Positions 7,257-14,855 of a stretch of DNA of 17,220 nucleotides are shown piece after piece. The first letter of the stretch is position 1; every line of letters begins with the position of its first letter. Below the pieces are notes generated by a model. It was given only the letters and a program-made list of their open reading frames with translations, searched no databases and was not told where the DNA came from. The translations under genes and the position numbers were made by a program. The stretch covers positions 1 through 17,220 of the forward strand of contig CAMKPI010000017.1 of the NCBI GenBank assembly GCA_946414625.1, in the 5' to 3' direction. The stretch is from an uncultured Spirochaetaceae bacterium (lineage in GTDB: Bacteria > Spirochaetota > Spirochaetia > Sphaerochaetales > Sphaerochaetaceae).

Positions 7257-7415
7257 GTTTCGGCGCATGTCGGTGCGATCCTGCGCTTTGGACGTCTCCT
7301 ATCGAGCGTCTCCTTCGGACGGGGCGTTTCGGTACGAGCTGGTGCCATCCGGTGCTTTGGGCGTCTCCTATCGAGCGTCTCCTTCGGGCACTGCGATTCG
7401 GCGAATGCCAGTGTG
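7257..7415 (+). repeat. 69-bp tandem repeat, two units plus a partial third
   Basis: GCTTTGG followed by a GTCTCCTATCGAGCGTCTCC core occurs at 7285-7318 and again at 7354-7387, 69 bp apart, with one difference in 34 bp. The remainder of the unit (GTTTCGG...GGTGC-type sequence) is also repeated but diverged, with a third partial copy starting near GATTCGGCGAATGCC at about 7392. The unit contains two GTCTCC-type blocks, so it also has a short internal repeat. 69 is a multiple of three, so all frames repeat, which produces misleading repetitive open frames on both strands. Confidence 0.85.
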
Positions 7416-7581
7416 CACTGTTGTTTTGCGTGGCTCAGCTGGGCATTATTGCGAAAAAAGGGCGGGGATGTGTTTTGATGTTGTGTTCCGGTTTGCACGA
7501 TTCCGCTGGGATAGCGGACGGCGTGCGGCGGCATGATAATTGAGTGATATAGCGTTGTATAGCGAACATTGCGAGGTGAAT

Positions 7582-8142
7582 ATGGAAATGCAGATAAGCG
7601 ATTTGGTGTCTTCGATCAAGAAAGAAGGCATAGAGGCCGCGAACGCTGAGGCCGAACGCATCATAAAGGAAGCCGAGGCCAGAGCCGCGGAGATTGTGAA
7701 GGCCGCCCGCGAGGAAGCGGACAAGGCGGCGCAGGACGCGAAGCGTGAGATTGACATTCAGAGACAGAGCGCTTCTCTTGCGGCGGATCAGGCGAAGCGT
7801 GATGCGATGATCTCTTTCAGGGCTGAGGTAAACGAGGAGTACAAGAGGCTTCTTGCCGCCGATATCAAGAGATCGCTTGATTCACAGGCTTTGGGTCGCT
7901 TGATCTCCGCAGTGGTAAAGGACGAGGATGTGTCTTCTCTCTCTGTTGACGTGAAGGCTGTGGACGCCGCCCTGAAGGCGGAGCTCGCGACTGAGATCAA
8001 GAAGGGGCTGGAGATCCGTGTGAACAAGGAGGTCGAGGCGGGCTTTCGCGTGTCCGACAAGGATGGTTCGGGGTATCTCGACTGCACAGATGAGGCTCTC
8101 TCGGAGATTCTTGCGCCGTATTTTACAAAGTCCGGCAGCTGA
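7582..8142 (+). CDS. atpE: V-type ATPase subunit E (peripheral stalk)
   Basis: A 186-residue protein that forms the peripheral stalk holding the catalytic head of the V/A-type ATPase against the membrane sector. Residues 1-95 are a charged, Ala-rich helix (AEAERIIKEAEARAAEIVKA) typical of the E subunit coiled coil. The C-terminal half is a compact alpha/beta domain ending in LDCTDEALSEILAPYF, with the GLEIRVNKEVEAGFRVS strand pattern of the family. The ATG at 7582 has AGGTGA just upstream; a second ATG at 7588 is equally possible and spaced slightly better, while an earlier in-frame start at 7540 lacks a ribosome site. It is the first gene of the operon. No separate G/H partner gene is visible. 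The TGA stop abuts a repeat region of about 380 bp. Confidence 0.9.
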   Translation: MEMQISDLVSSIKKEGIEAANAEAERIIKEAEARAAEIVKAAREEADKAAQDAKREIDIQRQSASLAADQAKRDAMISFRAEVNEEYKRLLAADIKRSLDSQALGRLISAVVKDEDVSSLSVDVKAVDAALKAELATEIKKGLEIRVNKEVEAGFRVSDKDGSGYLDCTDEALSEILAPYFTKSGS

Positions 8143-8521
8143 CTTCGCTTCTGTGGCTTGGAATGGCGGGGCAGTGCGCCTTATATCGGAAGACGCAGGC
8201 GCGGATATGGCAGTTATCTTTCGTTTCAGTGGCTTGTCGCGCTTTACTCTCGGAAGATGCTGGCGTGGATACGGCAACTGATTGCGCTTATCCGAGCTTC
8301 TTTTGGCGGAGGTGCTCTGTTCAGAGATCCTGAAAAGAGCGACGCCGGGCGTAGTAGTTCTGCAGCGTGACGAGTCTCAGGCGGTACATGTCAGGGCTTT
8401 GAAATGAGCGACGCCGGGCGTAGAGGCTTTGCGTTGTGACAAGTCGCGGGCCCTTCAAGCCCAGACTTCGGAACGAGAAGACGCCGGGCGTGGAGGCCCG
8501 AGAAAACAAGGGGGGTAACCT
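8143..8521 (+). repeat. Repeat-filled gap between atpE and the DUF2764 gene
   Basis: The 379-bp gap contains two repeat families with about 70-bp spacing. First, a diverged duplication: 8143-8217 and 8218-8293 share CTTCGCTTCTGTGGCTTG / CTTTCGTTTCAGTGGCTTG and later CGGAAGA...GGCG(C/T)GGATA(T/C)GGCA, with a 12-bp indel. Second, the perfect palindrome ACGCCGGGCGT at 8342-8352, 8411-8421 and 8481-8491 (69 and 70 bp apart), with related flanks in the first two units. The first unit resembles the 6544 array repeat (TGAC, then CG, then CTGTGGC). No gene is visible, and short open frames here are shadows. A GGGC/GCCC hairpin lies near 8449-8463. Confidence 0.8.
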
Positions 8522-9097
8522 TTGGCATCTTATTATTACCTGATTTCATCTCTTCCTTCTTTGAGCGCGGATGCAGCCATGCCTTTTTCGTACAGCGATT
8601 TCCTGGATGCCTGCAGCGGTAGTGTGGACGCGAGCACGATGGCGTCTTTGCGCGCTCTGTCGGTGAGTGGAGCTGCTTCTGATGTATCTACAGGTGCTGA
8701 CCCGGATGGGGCAGGTTCCTCCGGCGGCTCAGGCAGGACTTTCCTTCGTAAATGGAATGCGTTTTACGGGGCATTGATGGCTTCGATCAACTCGGAGAGG
8801 ATGAGGCGGCTTGGTTTACCAGACGTCAGAACAGCGGACAGGGATTTCTATATAGATCGAGTGGCAGGTGAGGCTTTTGCCGCGAAAAACCCGCTTGAGG
8901 CGGAGAAGGTTCTTCTTCGGGCGGAATTCGAACATCTGGACAGTCTCACCGCTATGCATTATTTCGATGCGGATGTGCTGTTCGGTTATGCCGTGAAGTT
9001 GAGACTGTTGGAAAGACAGAGAGTTTTCACCGAGGAGAAGGGCAGAGCGGAGTTCGATAGGCTTTTCCAAGGGATACAAGCGCAGATTGGAGTGTAA
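8522..9097 (+). CDS. V-type ATPase-associated DUF2764-like protein
   Basis: A 191-residue protein encoded between atpE and atpA, the position occupied by DUF2764 proteins in the V-ATPase operons of Treponema, Chlamydia and Bacteroidetes. The N-terminus ASYYYLISSLPSLS is the characteristic start of that family. The rest is predicted mostly helical, with FLRKWNAFYGALMASINSER, then EAFAAKNPLEAEKVLLRAEFEHLD and a final YAVKLRLLERQRVF segment. The start is TTG at 8522, with AAGGGGGG 6 bp upstream. Residues 45-80 form a Ser/Gly/Asp-rich stretch that may be a species-specific insert. Its function is not established; because the operon lacks a recognisable C subunit and the protein is helical, it could be the central-stalk socket or an assembly factor. 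Family assignment is by position and N-terminal motif. Confidence 0.8.
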   Translation: MASYYYLISSLPSLSADAAMPFSYSDFLDACSGSVDASTMASLRALSVSGAASDVSTGADPDGAGSSGGSGRTFLRKWNAFYGALMASINSERMRRLGLPDVRTADRDFYIDRVAGEAFAAKNPLEAEKVLLRAEFEHLDSLTAMHYFDADVLFGYAVKLRLLERQRVFTEEKGRAEFDRLFQGIQAQIGV

Positions 9098-9107
9098 AAA
9101 ATTTACA
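9093..9107. promoter_or_regulatory. Inverted repeat at the end of the DUF2764 gene
   Basis: TGTAAA and TTTACA form a perfect 6-3-6 inverted repeat over the TAA stop. The right arm is shared with a second, longer inverted pair (TACATTT 9104-9110, AAATGTA 9149-9155) that brackets the atpA promoter. Operator function is inference. Confidence 0.4.
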
Positions 9108-9115
9108 TTTGATAG

Positions 9116-9144
9116 TTGACAAACAGCAAGTCTGCATATATATT
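9116..9144 (+). promoter_or_regulatory. Near-consensus sigma70 promoter upstream of atpA
   Basis: TTGACA (9116-9121) is followed, after an optimal 17-bp spacer, by TATATT (9139-9144). This is the best promoter in the window. Transcription would start near 9151, leaving a leader of about 170 nt before the atpA ATG. It would let the catalytic genes A-B-D-I be expressed independently of atpE and the DUF2764 gene. Confidence 0.75.
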
Positions 9145-9254
9145 AAGTAAATGTAGGTGCGTTTGTTTGCTTGCGTTTTCGGTGCTTCGGCCGTCCGGTT
9201 TTGCGGGTCGCCTTTTTTCGAGGGGCTACAGCGGAAATCGTGTACCGGCTGCAC

Positions 9255-9283
9255 CGGGCAAGAGCATTCCACGCGCTTGCCCG
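9255..9283 (+). promoter_or_regulatory. Strong hairpin in the atpA leader
   Basis: CGGGCAAG (9255-9262) and CTTGCCCG (9276-9283) pair perfectly around a 13-nt loop, ending 36 bp before the atpA start. A T-rich stretch follows (AAGGTTTTGATGAGTTTTG), but it is interrupted, so this is not a standard terminator. A role as attenuator or mRNA stabiliser is possible. Confidence 0.5.
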
Positions 9284-9319
9284 ATAAGGTTTTGATGAGT
9301 TTTGTTTTTGGAGTGATAT

Positions 9320-11047
9320 ATGAGCGATAAGAAGGGTTTTGTCACCGGCGTGAACGGCAATATGGTGAATGTGAGCTTCACCGGCAGCGTTATCAAGAAC
9401 GAGGTGGGCTATATCCATGTCGGTCGCGACAGGTTGAAGGGCGAGGTGATCCGTATAAACGGGGACACCGCCAGCATGCAGATCTACGAGATGACAAACG
9501 GCATCAAGGTGGGAGATGAGGTGGAGTTCACCGGAGAGCTTCTTTCCGTTGAATTGGGCCCGGGGCTTCTCACTCAGGTGTACGACGGTCTGCAGAATCC
9601 TCTGCCTGATCTTGCACAGAAGTGCGGCTTCTTCCTTCAGAAGGGCGTGTATCTCGACCCGATTCCCAATAAGGACTGGGAATTTACTCCGCTTGTGGGG
9701 GTGGGCGACAAGGTGCGTCGTTCCGATGCCGTCGGCAGCGTTCCCGAGGGGCTGTTCAAGCATCAGATCATGGTGCCGTTCGGTCTTGAGGGTGAGTGGA
9801 CCGTGAAGTCGATTGTAAAGAAAGGCGTGTACAATGTGCGTGACACGGTCTGCACAATCGAGAACGAGAAAGGTGAGACACGGGATCTCACAATGGTGTT
9901 TTCCTGGCCTGTGAAGCGGGCTGTCAAGTGCTACAAGGAGCGTCTGCGACCGGATGAGACGCTTATCACCAAAATTCGTTGTATAGACACGTTCCTGCCT
10001 GTGGCAAAGGGGGGCACGTTCTGTGTCCCGGGACCTTTCGGCGCAGGAAAAACGGTTCTTCAGCACATGGAAGCAAAGAACGCGGAAGTGGATATAGTCA
10101 TTGTTGCCGCATGCGGCGAGCGTGCCGGTGAGGTTGTCGAGGTGCTGAAGGAGTTCCCCGAGCTGACCGACCCCAAGACGGGGCGGAGCCTGATGGAACG
10201 CACAATCATAATCTGCAATACATCCTCGATGCCTGTCGCAGCCCGTGAAGCGTCCGTTTATACAGCCATCACCATGGCGGAGTACTATCGGCAGATGGGG
10301 CTTGACGTGCTTCTTCTTGCTGATTCCACAAGCCGCTGGGCGCAGGCAATGCGTGAGATGTCAGGCCGCCTGGAGGAAATTCCGGGCGAAGAGGCGTTCC
10401 CCGCATATCTGGAATCGTACATTGCCGCTTTCTACGAGAGGGCAGGCAAGGTGCGCCTCCGCGACGGCCGCGTCTCTTCTGTGACGGTCGGAGGCACGGT
10501 GTCGCCGGCGGGCGGAAACTTTGAGGAGCCTGTCACCCAAGCAACGCTGAAGGTTGTGGGAGCTTTCCATGGGCTTTCCCGCGAGAGGTCCGATGCCCGC
10601 AAATATCCGGCAATCCATCCCCTGGAGTCATGGTCGAAATATACAGGGATCGTTGATATGGAGCGTGTGAACAAGGCCCGATCCATTTTGATACGCAGCA
10701 ACGAGATAAATCAGATGATGCGCGTGGTGGGCGAGGAAGGCACCTCCAGCGGCGACTATATCGTATATCAGAAGGGCGAGCTCCTCGATGCGGTCTACCT
10801 TCAGCAGAACTCGTTCGACCCGATTGACGCCGCGGTGAGCCCGGAGCGGCAGAAATACACTTTCGACGTGCTTTACGACATTCTTATGTCCGATTTCAGG
10901 ATAGACGACAAGCGGGAGATACGCTCGTTCTTCAATCAGGTGCGCCAGGCGTTCCTTGACTGGAATAACACCGAGTGGAACAGCGATGCGTTCAGCGCGC
11001 AGCAGAAGGTTTTGGAAGATCTGTATAAAGGCAAGGCGAGCGCTTGA
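9320..11047 (+). CDS. atpA: V-type ATPase catalytic subunit A
   Basis: A 575-residue catalytic nucleotide-binding subunit of the V1/A1 head; it hydrolyses or makes ATP together with B while D rotates inside. The N-terminal beta-barrel carries GRDRLKGEVIRINGD. The family-specific bulge includes LGPGLLTQVYDGLQNPL and the Arg/Trp-rich region at about residues 115-200. The P-loop GPFGAGKT is at residues 238-245. The catalytic Glu lies in CGERAGE (E267), and DSTSRWAQA (335-343) and SGRLEEIPGEEAFPAYL follow. GERAGE instead of the common GERGNE is typical of the spirochaete/chlamydial/Bacteroidetes branch. Length matches the family. The ATG at 9320 has GGAG 6 bp upstream. The gene overlaps or abuts atpB, indicating coupled translation. 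Confidence 0.97.
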   Translation: MSDKKGFVTGVNGNMVNVSFTGSVIKNEVGYIHVGRDRLKGEVIRINGDTASMQIYEMTNGIKVGDEVEFTGELLSVELGPGLLTQVYDGLQNPLPDLAQKCGFFLQKGVYLDPIPNKDWEFTPLVGVGDKVRRSDAVGSVPEGLFKHQIMVPFGLEGEWTVKSIVKKGVYNVRDTVCTIENEKGETRDLTMVFSWPVKRAVKCYKERLRPDETLITKIRCIDTFLPVAKGGTFCVPGPFGAGKTVLQHMEAKNAEVDIVIVAACGERAGEVVEVLKEFPELTDPKTGRSLMERTIIICNTSSMPVAAREASVYTAITMAEYYRQMGLDVLLLADSTSRWAQAMREMSGRLEEIPGEEAFPAYLESYIAAFYERAGKVRLRDGRVSSVTVGGTVSPAGGNFEEPVTQATLKVVGAFHGLSRERSDARKYPAIHPLESWSKYTGIVDMERVNKARSILIRSNEINQMMRVVGEEGTSSGDYIVYQKGELLDAVYLQQNSFDPIDAAVSPERQKYTFDVLYDILMSDFRIDDKREIRSFFNQVRQAFLDWNNTEWNSDAFSAQQKVLEDLYKGKASA

Positions 11048-11061
11048 GGGAGGGTGAGAAG

Positions 11062-12342
11062 TTGCAGAAGGTATATACAAAGATAGAGTCGATTGTCGGG
11101 AACGTTGTGACTGTCCGCGCTGCCGGGGTTCGCAACGGGGATCTCGCGATGGTAGGTAAGAGCTTTGCGAACGTGATAAAGCTTGACAAGGATCTTGTTT
11201 CCCTTCAGGTTTTCGCGGGTGCTCAGGGTGTTTCCACCACAGACCCGGTGAAATTTCTGGGGCGCGAGATGCAGGTCTCCTATTCCGACGCCTTGCTGGG
11301 GCGTGTTTTCAGCGGATCGGGCGTTCCGATGGACGGAGGCCCGGCTCTCACAGAGAATATGATAGACATCGGCGGTCCGTCGGTGAATCCTGCCCGGCGA
11401 ATTGTGCCGAAGAACATGATTCGCACCGGAATACCGATGATAGATGTGTTTAACACCCTGGTTGAGAGCCAGAAGCTCCCGATTTTCTCAGTGTCCGGAG
11501 AACCGTACAACGCGCTTCTTGCGCGGATTGCCATGCAGGCGGAGGTGGATGTCATCATTTTGGGCGGCATGGGGCTGAAGTACGATGACTTCCTTTTCTT
11601 CCGCGACACTCTGGAGAAGAGCGGCGCAATGAGCCGGACGATAATGTTCATTCATACGGCAAGCGACCCCACTGTTGAGTGCACTCTTGTGCCGGACATG
11701 TCGTTGGCGGTAGCCGAGCGGTTTGCTTTGGACGGCAAGAAGGTCCTGGTGCTTCTCACCGACATGACAAACTTCTGCGACGCGCAGAAGGAGATGGCAA
11801 TCACGATGGAGCAGGTGCCGAGCAACCGCGGCTATCCCGGAGACCTTTACAGCTGCCTTGCCTCCCGCTATGAGAAGGCGGTCGACTTCGAGGGGGCGGG
11901 AAGTCTTACGATTCTCGGAGTCACCACTATGCCGGGCGACGATGTGACGCATCCCGTGCCTGATAACACCGGATACATCACAGAGGGGCAGTATTACCTG
12001 AATGGCGGACATATCGAGCCGTTTGGCAGCCTGTCCCGTCTGAAACAGAACGTGAACAAGGACACGCGGAGCGATCACCGCGCCCTGATGGATGGTATGA
12101 TCAAGCTCTACAGCTCATACAAGGAGAGCCTTGAGAAAAAGTCGATGGGATTCTCGATGAGCGAGTGGGACGAAAAGCTCCTGAAATACGGCGCTCTCTT
12201 CGAGGCACGGCTGATGGATCTTTCGGTGAACATCCCGCTGGAGGAGGCGCTTGACCTCGGTTGGAAAATCCTCGCGGAGTGTTTCGAGCCTAACGAGACA
12301 GGTCTCAAGTCGGATCTTATCAAGGAACGCTGGCCGAAGTAA
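11062..12342 (+). CDS. atpB: V-type ATPase subunit B
   Basis: A 426-residue non-catalytic nucleotide-binding subunit alternating with A in the V1 head. The N-terminus QKVYTKIESIVGNVVTVRA matches the family start. GRVFSGSGVPMDGGP is conserved. The P-loop is degenerate (SVSGEPYNAL, residues 143-152), as expected for B. MIDVFNTLVESQKLPIFS, the EMAITMEQVPSNRGYPGDLY segment and SLSRLKQ with the arginine finger R326 are all present. The start is TTG at 11062, because the GGAGGGTGAG ribosome site (11050-11058) precedes it by 3-8 bp and the protein then begins exactly like its relatives; TTG at 11044 would overlap the atpA stop and put the ribosome site inside the gene. TAA is followed 9 bp later by atpD. 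Confidence 0.96.
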   Translation: MQKVYTKIESIVGNVVTVRAAGVRNGDLAMVGKSFANVIKLDKDLVSLQVFAGAQGVSTTDPVKFLGREMQVSYSDALLGRVFSGSGVPMDGGPALTENMIDIGGPSVNPARRIVPKNMIRTGIPMIDVFNTLVESQKLPIFSVSGEPYNALLARIAMQAEVDVIILGGMGLKYDDFLFFRDTLEKSGAMSRTIMFIHTASDPTVECTLVPDMSLAVAERFALDGKKVLVLLTDMTNFCDAQKEMAITMEQVPSNRGYPGDLYSCLASRYEKAVDFEGAGSLTILGVTTMPGDDVTHPVPDNTGYITEGQYYLNGGHIEPFGSLSRLKQNVNKDTRSDHRALMDGMIKLYSSYKESLEKKSMGFSMSEWDEKLLKYGALFEARLMDLSVNIPLEEALDLGWKILAECFEPNETGLKSDLIKERWPK

Positions 12343-12351
12343 GGGGGGCTT

Positions 12352-12966
12352 ATGGCTGTAAAGCTTACAAAGAACGAACAGAAAGCCCAGAAAGACTCTT
12401 TGAAGCAGTTTGAGCGATACTTGCCAACCCTCCAGCTGAAAAAACAGCAGCTCCAGATGGTGATAATGCGGATTCAGAGCGACTGTGAGGCAAAGCGCGT
12501 CGAACGCGAGGCCCAGGTTGAAGCGCTGTCCGAATGGATTGCCGTTTTCGCCGAGAACACAATCTTTCCGGACGCTCTGAAGATAGAGAATCTGGTGAAG
12601 CCGGACAGGGTTTTGAGCACCACGGAGAACGTCGCGGGTGTGAATATCCCCGTGTTCAAAGAGCTGACCTTCAAAGAGATCCGGTATAATCCCGAGGATT
12701 ACCCTTTGTGGGTGGACGAGGCGCTTGTGAAGCTGCGGGACATCGCGCAGACGGACGCTCTTCTGAAGGTGCTCGAGGAGCAGGTGAGGCTTCTGGAGAA
12801 GGAGCTTCGCACCACCAGCCAGAGGGTGAACCTCTTTGAAAAGGTGAAGATTCCCGAGGCACGGGAGAACATACGAGTCATTGGGATTTATCTCGGCGAC
12901 CAGCAGACATCAGCCGTGGTCCGGGGCAAGATTGCAAAGAAGAAGCTGCAGGGGAGGGCGTCATGA
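12352..12966 (+). CDS. atpD: V-type ATPase subunit D (rotor axle)
   Basis: A 204-residue central-stalk subunit, the coiled-coil axle turned by, or turning, the A3B3 ring. The N-terminus MAVKLTKNEQKAQKDSLKQFERYLPTLQLKK(QQ) matches the family in its LTK...L.....YLPTLQLKK pattern. Long heptad-rich helices occupy residues 5-65 and 125-185, with a middle strand region (GVNIPVFKELTFKEIRYN), and LFEKVKIPEARENIRVI is the conserved C-terminal helix. The ATG at 12352 has AAGGGGG directly upstream. The stop overlaps the atpI start (ATGA). No F subunit gene, the usual partner of D, is present here. Confidence 0.93.
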   Translation: MAVKLTKNEQKAQKDSLKQFERYLPTLQLKKQQLQMVIMRIQSDCEAKRVEREAQVEALSEWIAVFAENTIFPDALKIENLVKPDRVLSTTENVAGVNIPVFKELTFKEIRYNPEDYPLWVDEALVKLRDIAQTDALLKVLEEQVRLLEKELRTTSQRVNLFEKVKIPEARENIRVIGIYLGDQQTSAVVRGKIAKKKLQGRAS

Positions 12967-14855
12967 TCGAAAAGATGAAGATGGTCGGAATCCTCGCCGC
13001 AAGCAGCGGAAAAGAGACAATGCTCCGCTCGCTGAGGGAGCTCGGAATCTTACATATCGCAGAGAAGGCAGCCCCAACGGGGGCAGCAAGCGAGAGGTTT
13101 TCAGAGCTCTCGAAAATGGAGATGGTTTTGTCCGAGTATGCTTCTTCCGGCAAGGCTGCCGGGAGCGGAAAGGCTGCAAAGACTTCAAAAAGTGGAGCAT
13201 CCAAAAAAACCGGGAAAGACGAATCCGGACGGCAAATTCTTTCTGATGAAGAATTTGCGCGTCTGCATAAACGCGTGACGGCGGCGTACGAATCAAAGAA
13301 AACGCTGACAGATTCTCTGTCCCGAGTCTCGCTTCAGCTGGAGGCAGTATCTCCGTGGGGAGATTTCGACCCTGCCGATGTCCGCGCTTTGCGGGAAGCC
13401 GGCTATGAGATTCATTTCTACCGAGTGGGTAAGTCGGAGCTCTCCCGCCTGAAGAAGGATGATTCGATAAAGTATATCCGGCTGAATCCTGTGGACAAGA
13501 TGGACACTGTCGCCGTTCTGGGATCCGGATTGGACTCTTCCTGGCCCGTTGTGGAGTTCGAAGTCCCAGAGACGGGAGCCGCAGGGTTGCGGGACAAGAT
13601 TTCCTCCTGCCGGGCTGATCTCGAGAAGGCGGAGGAGACTCTGAGAGAGGCTTCCCGCGACATAGACAGCTACAAGGCACAGATTTTGAAGGCTAAGAAC
13701 GAGCTTCTGTTCTCCGAGGCGAGCGGTGCCGTTCAAGACGACGGAGGGGTTGTTTTTATAACAGGATACATCCCTGAGGCGGACATTTCCCGTTTCAAGG
13801 AATGCGCCCGCTCATCGTCGTGGGCATACGCCATTGACGAAGTCGCAGACGATGACGACAAGGTTCCTACAAAGGTGCGGTACAACAAGGTTACAAGCCT
13901 CATGAAGCCTGTTTTTGGGATTCTCGGCACTGTTCCCGGATACCGCGAGAGCGACATCTCGTTCTGGTTCCTCTGCTTTTTCAGCCTTTTCTTCGCGATG
14001 ATTATAGGAGACGCGGGCTATGGCTGCCTGTTCCTCCTCGCCGCGATAGGACTGAACGTGAAGTCGAAGAAATTCACGGATGCCGTTCTCTTGCTTTATG
14101 TGCTCAGCATCGCGAACATAGCGTGGGGCTGCGTCACAGGCACATGGTTCGGCCTTGAAGGAGCAATGAAGATTCCCCTTCTGAAAGGAATGGTGATTCC
14201 AGCCATTGCGAACTATCCACAGTATTTCGGTGTGAGCGCCGCCGCCCAGCAGAACAACATAATGAAGTTCTGCTTTATAATCGGGACGGTTCAGCTCTCC
14301 CTTGCCTGTATTCTGAACGTGAAGCACAAGGTTCCGAAGAAGGATCTGTCCTTTGTGGCGGATATTGGGTGGTTGTGTACGATTAACGCGCTATACTATG
14401 TGGTTCTGCTTCTCGTGCTGAACGAGACGGTGAATGTAAAGACATGTTTTGCGGTTGTCGGAATCGGCTTCCTGCTTGTGGTTTGTTTTGGCGGAATGGC
14501 TCCGGGCTTGCCTTTCGGGAAAGGTCTGAAGGCCGGTCTCGGAGGGGCGTTCACCACGTTTCTCGATACGATTTCCGCGTTCGGCAATGTGATGAGCTAT
14601 ATCAGGCTGTTCGCCGTCGGGCTTGCGAGCCTTGCAATTGCGCAGAGCTTTAACGATATGGCTTTGTCTCTTTCCGGACCATTGAAGGCGGCTGGGATTG
14701 TTGTCTTTGTGATAGGTCATGCGCTGAACCTTGTGATGGGGCTTTTGTCCGTTGTTGTGCACGGCGTGAGGCTTAACCTACTGGAATTTTCGGGGCAGCT
14801 CGGAATGGAATGGAGCGGGATTAAGTACGAACCGTTCAGGATGCTGCGGAAATGA
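12963..14855 (+). CDS. atpI: V-type ATPase subunit I (membrane stator, a-subunit equivalent)
   Basis: A 630-residue subunit that anchors the stator and provides the ion half-channels beside the K ring. Residues 1-325 form the cytoplasmic arm (start MIEKMKMVGILAAS, long helices, GYIPEADISRF). Residues 335-620 hold about seven to eight membrane segments. Hallmarks are GDAGYG (349-354), SYIRLFAVGLA with the essential Arg548, and the terminal HGVRLNLLEFSGQ. The ATG overlaps the atpD stop. Residues about 36-96 carry a low-complexity Ser/Lys/Ala/Gly stretch and an AAPTGAAS segment encoded by a CCCC/GGGG hairpin-like sequence (about 13068-13087), which resembles the insert in the glycosyltransferase gene. 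The TGA stop adjoins a repeat unit. The arm insert should be tolerated, as it is far from the channel. Confidence 0.95.
   Translation: MIEKMKMVGILAASSGKETMLRSLRELGILHIAEKAAPTGAASERFSELSKMEMVLSEYASSGKAAGSGKAAKTSKSGASKKTGKDESGRQILSDEEFARLHKRVTAAYESKKTLTDSLSRVSLQLEAVSPWGDFDPADVRALREAGYEIHFYRVGKSELSRLKKDDSIKYIRLNPVDKMDTVAVLGSGLDSSWPVVEFEVPETGAAGLRDKISSCRADLEKAEETLREASRDIDSYKAQILKAKNELLFSEASGAVQDDGGVVFITGYIPEADISRFKECARSSSWAYAIDEVADDDDKVPTKVRYNKVTSLMKPVFGILGTVPGYRESDISFWFLCFFSLFFAMIIGDAGYGCLFLLAAIGLNVKSKKFTDAVLLLYVLSIANIAWGCVTGTWFGLEGAMKIPLLKGMVIPAIANYPQYFGVSAAAQQNNIMKFCFIIGTVQLSLACILNVKHKVPKKDLSFVADIGWLCTINALYYVVLLLVLNETVNVKTCFAVVGIGFLLVVCFGGMAPGLPFGKGLKAGLGGAFTTFLDTISAFGNVMSYIRLFAVGLASLAIAQSFNDMALSLSGPLKAAGIVVFVIGHALNLVMGLLSVVVHGVRLNLLEFSGQLGMEWSGIKYEPFRMLRK

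Larger units (their letters stand above)
6553..7581. other. Long gene-poor region between the flippase and the ATPase operon
   Basis: About 1 kb without a convincing gene. Open frames of 60-130 codons exist on both strands, but they run through tandem repeats, lack ribosome sites and have Arg/Pro/Cys-biased translations. Contents in order: the 72-bp-period array (to 6931), an anonymous stretch, an AT-rich island at about 7040-7140 that may hold a promoter, the 69-bp-period array (about 7257-7415), and a final 165 bp in which I see nothing specific except the ribosome site of atpE. A structured untranslated RNA cannot be excluded. Confidence 0.6.

Noticed and set aside
7133..7534. 133-codon minus-strand open frame with KETLDRRRP repeats
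   Set aside because: It is produced by the 69-bp tandem repeat (a multiple of three), has biased Arg/Pro composition, no ribosome site, and no recognisable family.
6553..7581. Insertion sequence remnant
   Set aside because: No transposase fragment, no long terminal inverted repeats and no target duplications are visible; tandem repeats explain the structure better.
6544..8491. Integron attC-like recombination sites (treponemes are known to carry integrons)
   Set aside because: Units are adjacent rather than separated by gene cassettes, and I see no conserved GTTRRRY-type core pairs or integrase gene.
8321..8509. Minus-strand open frame with repeated ARRRSFQ
   Set aside because: This is a translation of the palindrome array between atpE and the DUF2764 gene. 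The periodic peptide follows from the 69-bp period, not from a protein.
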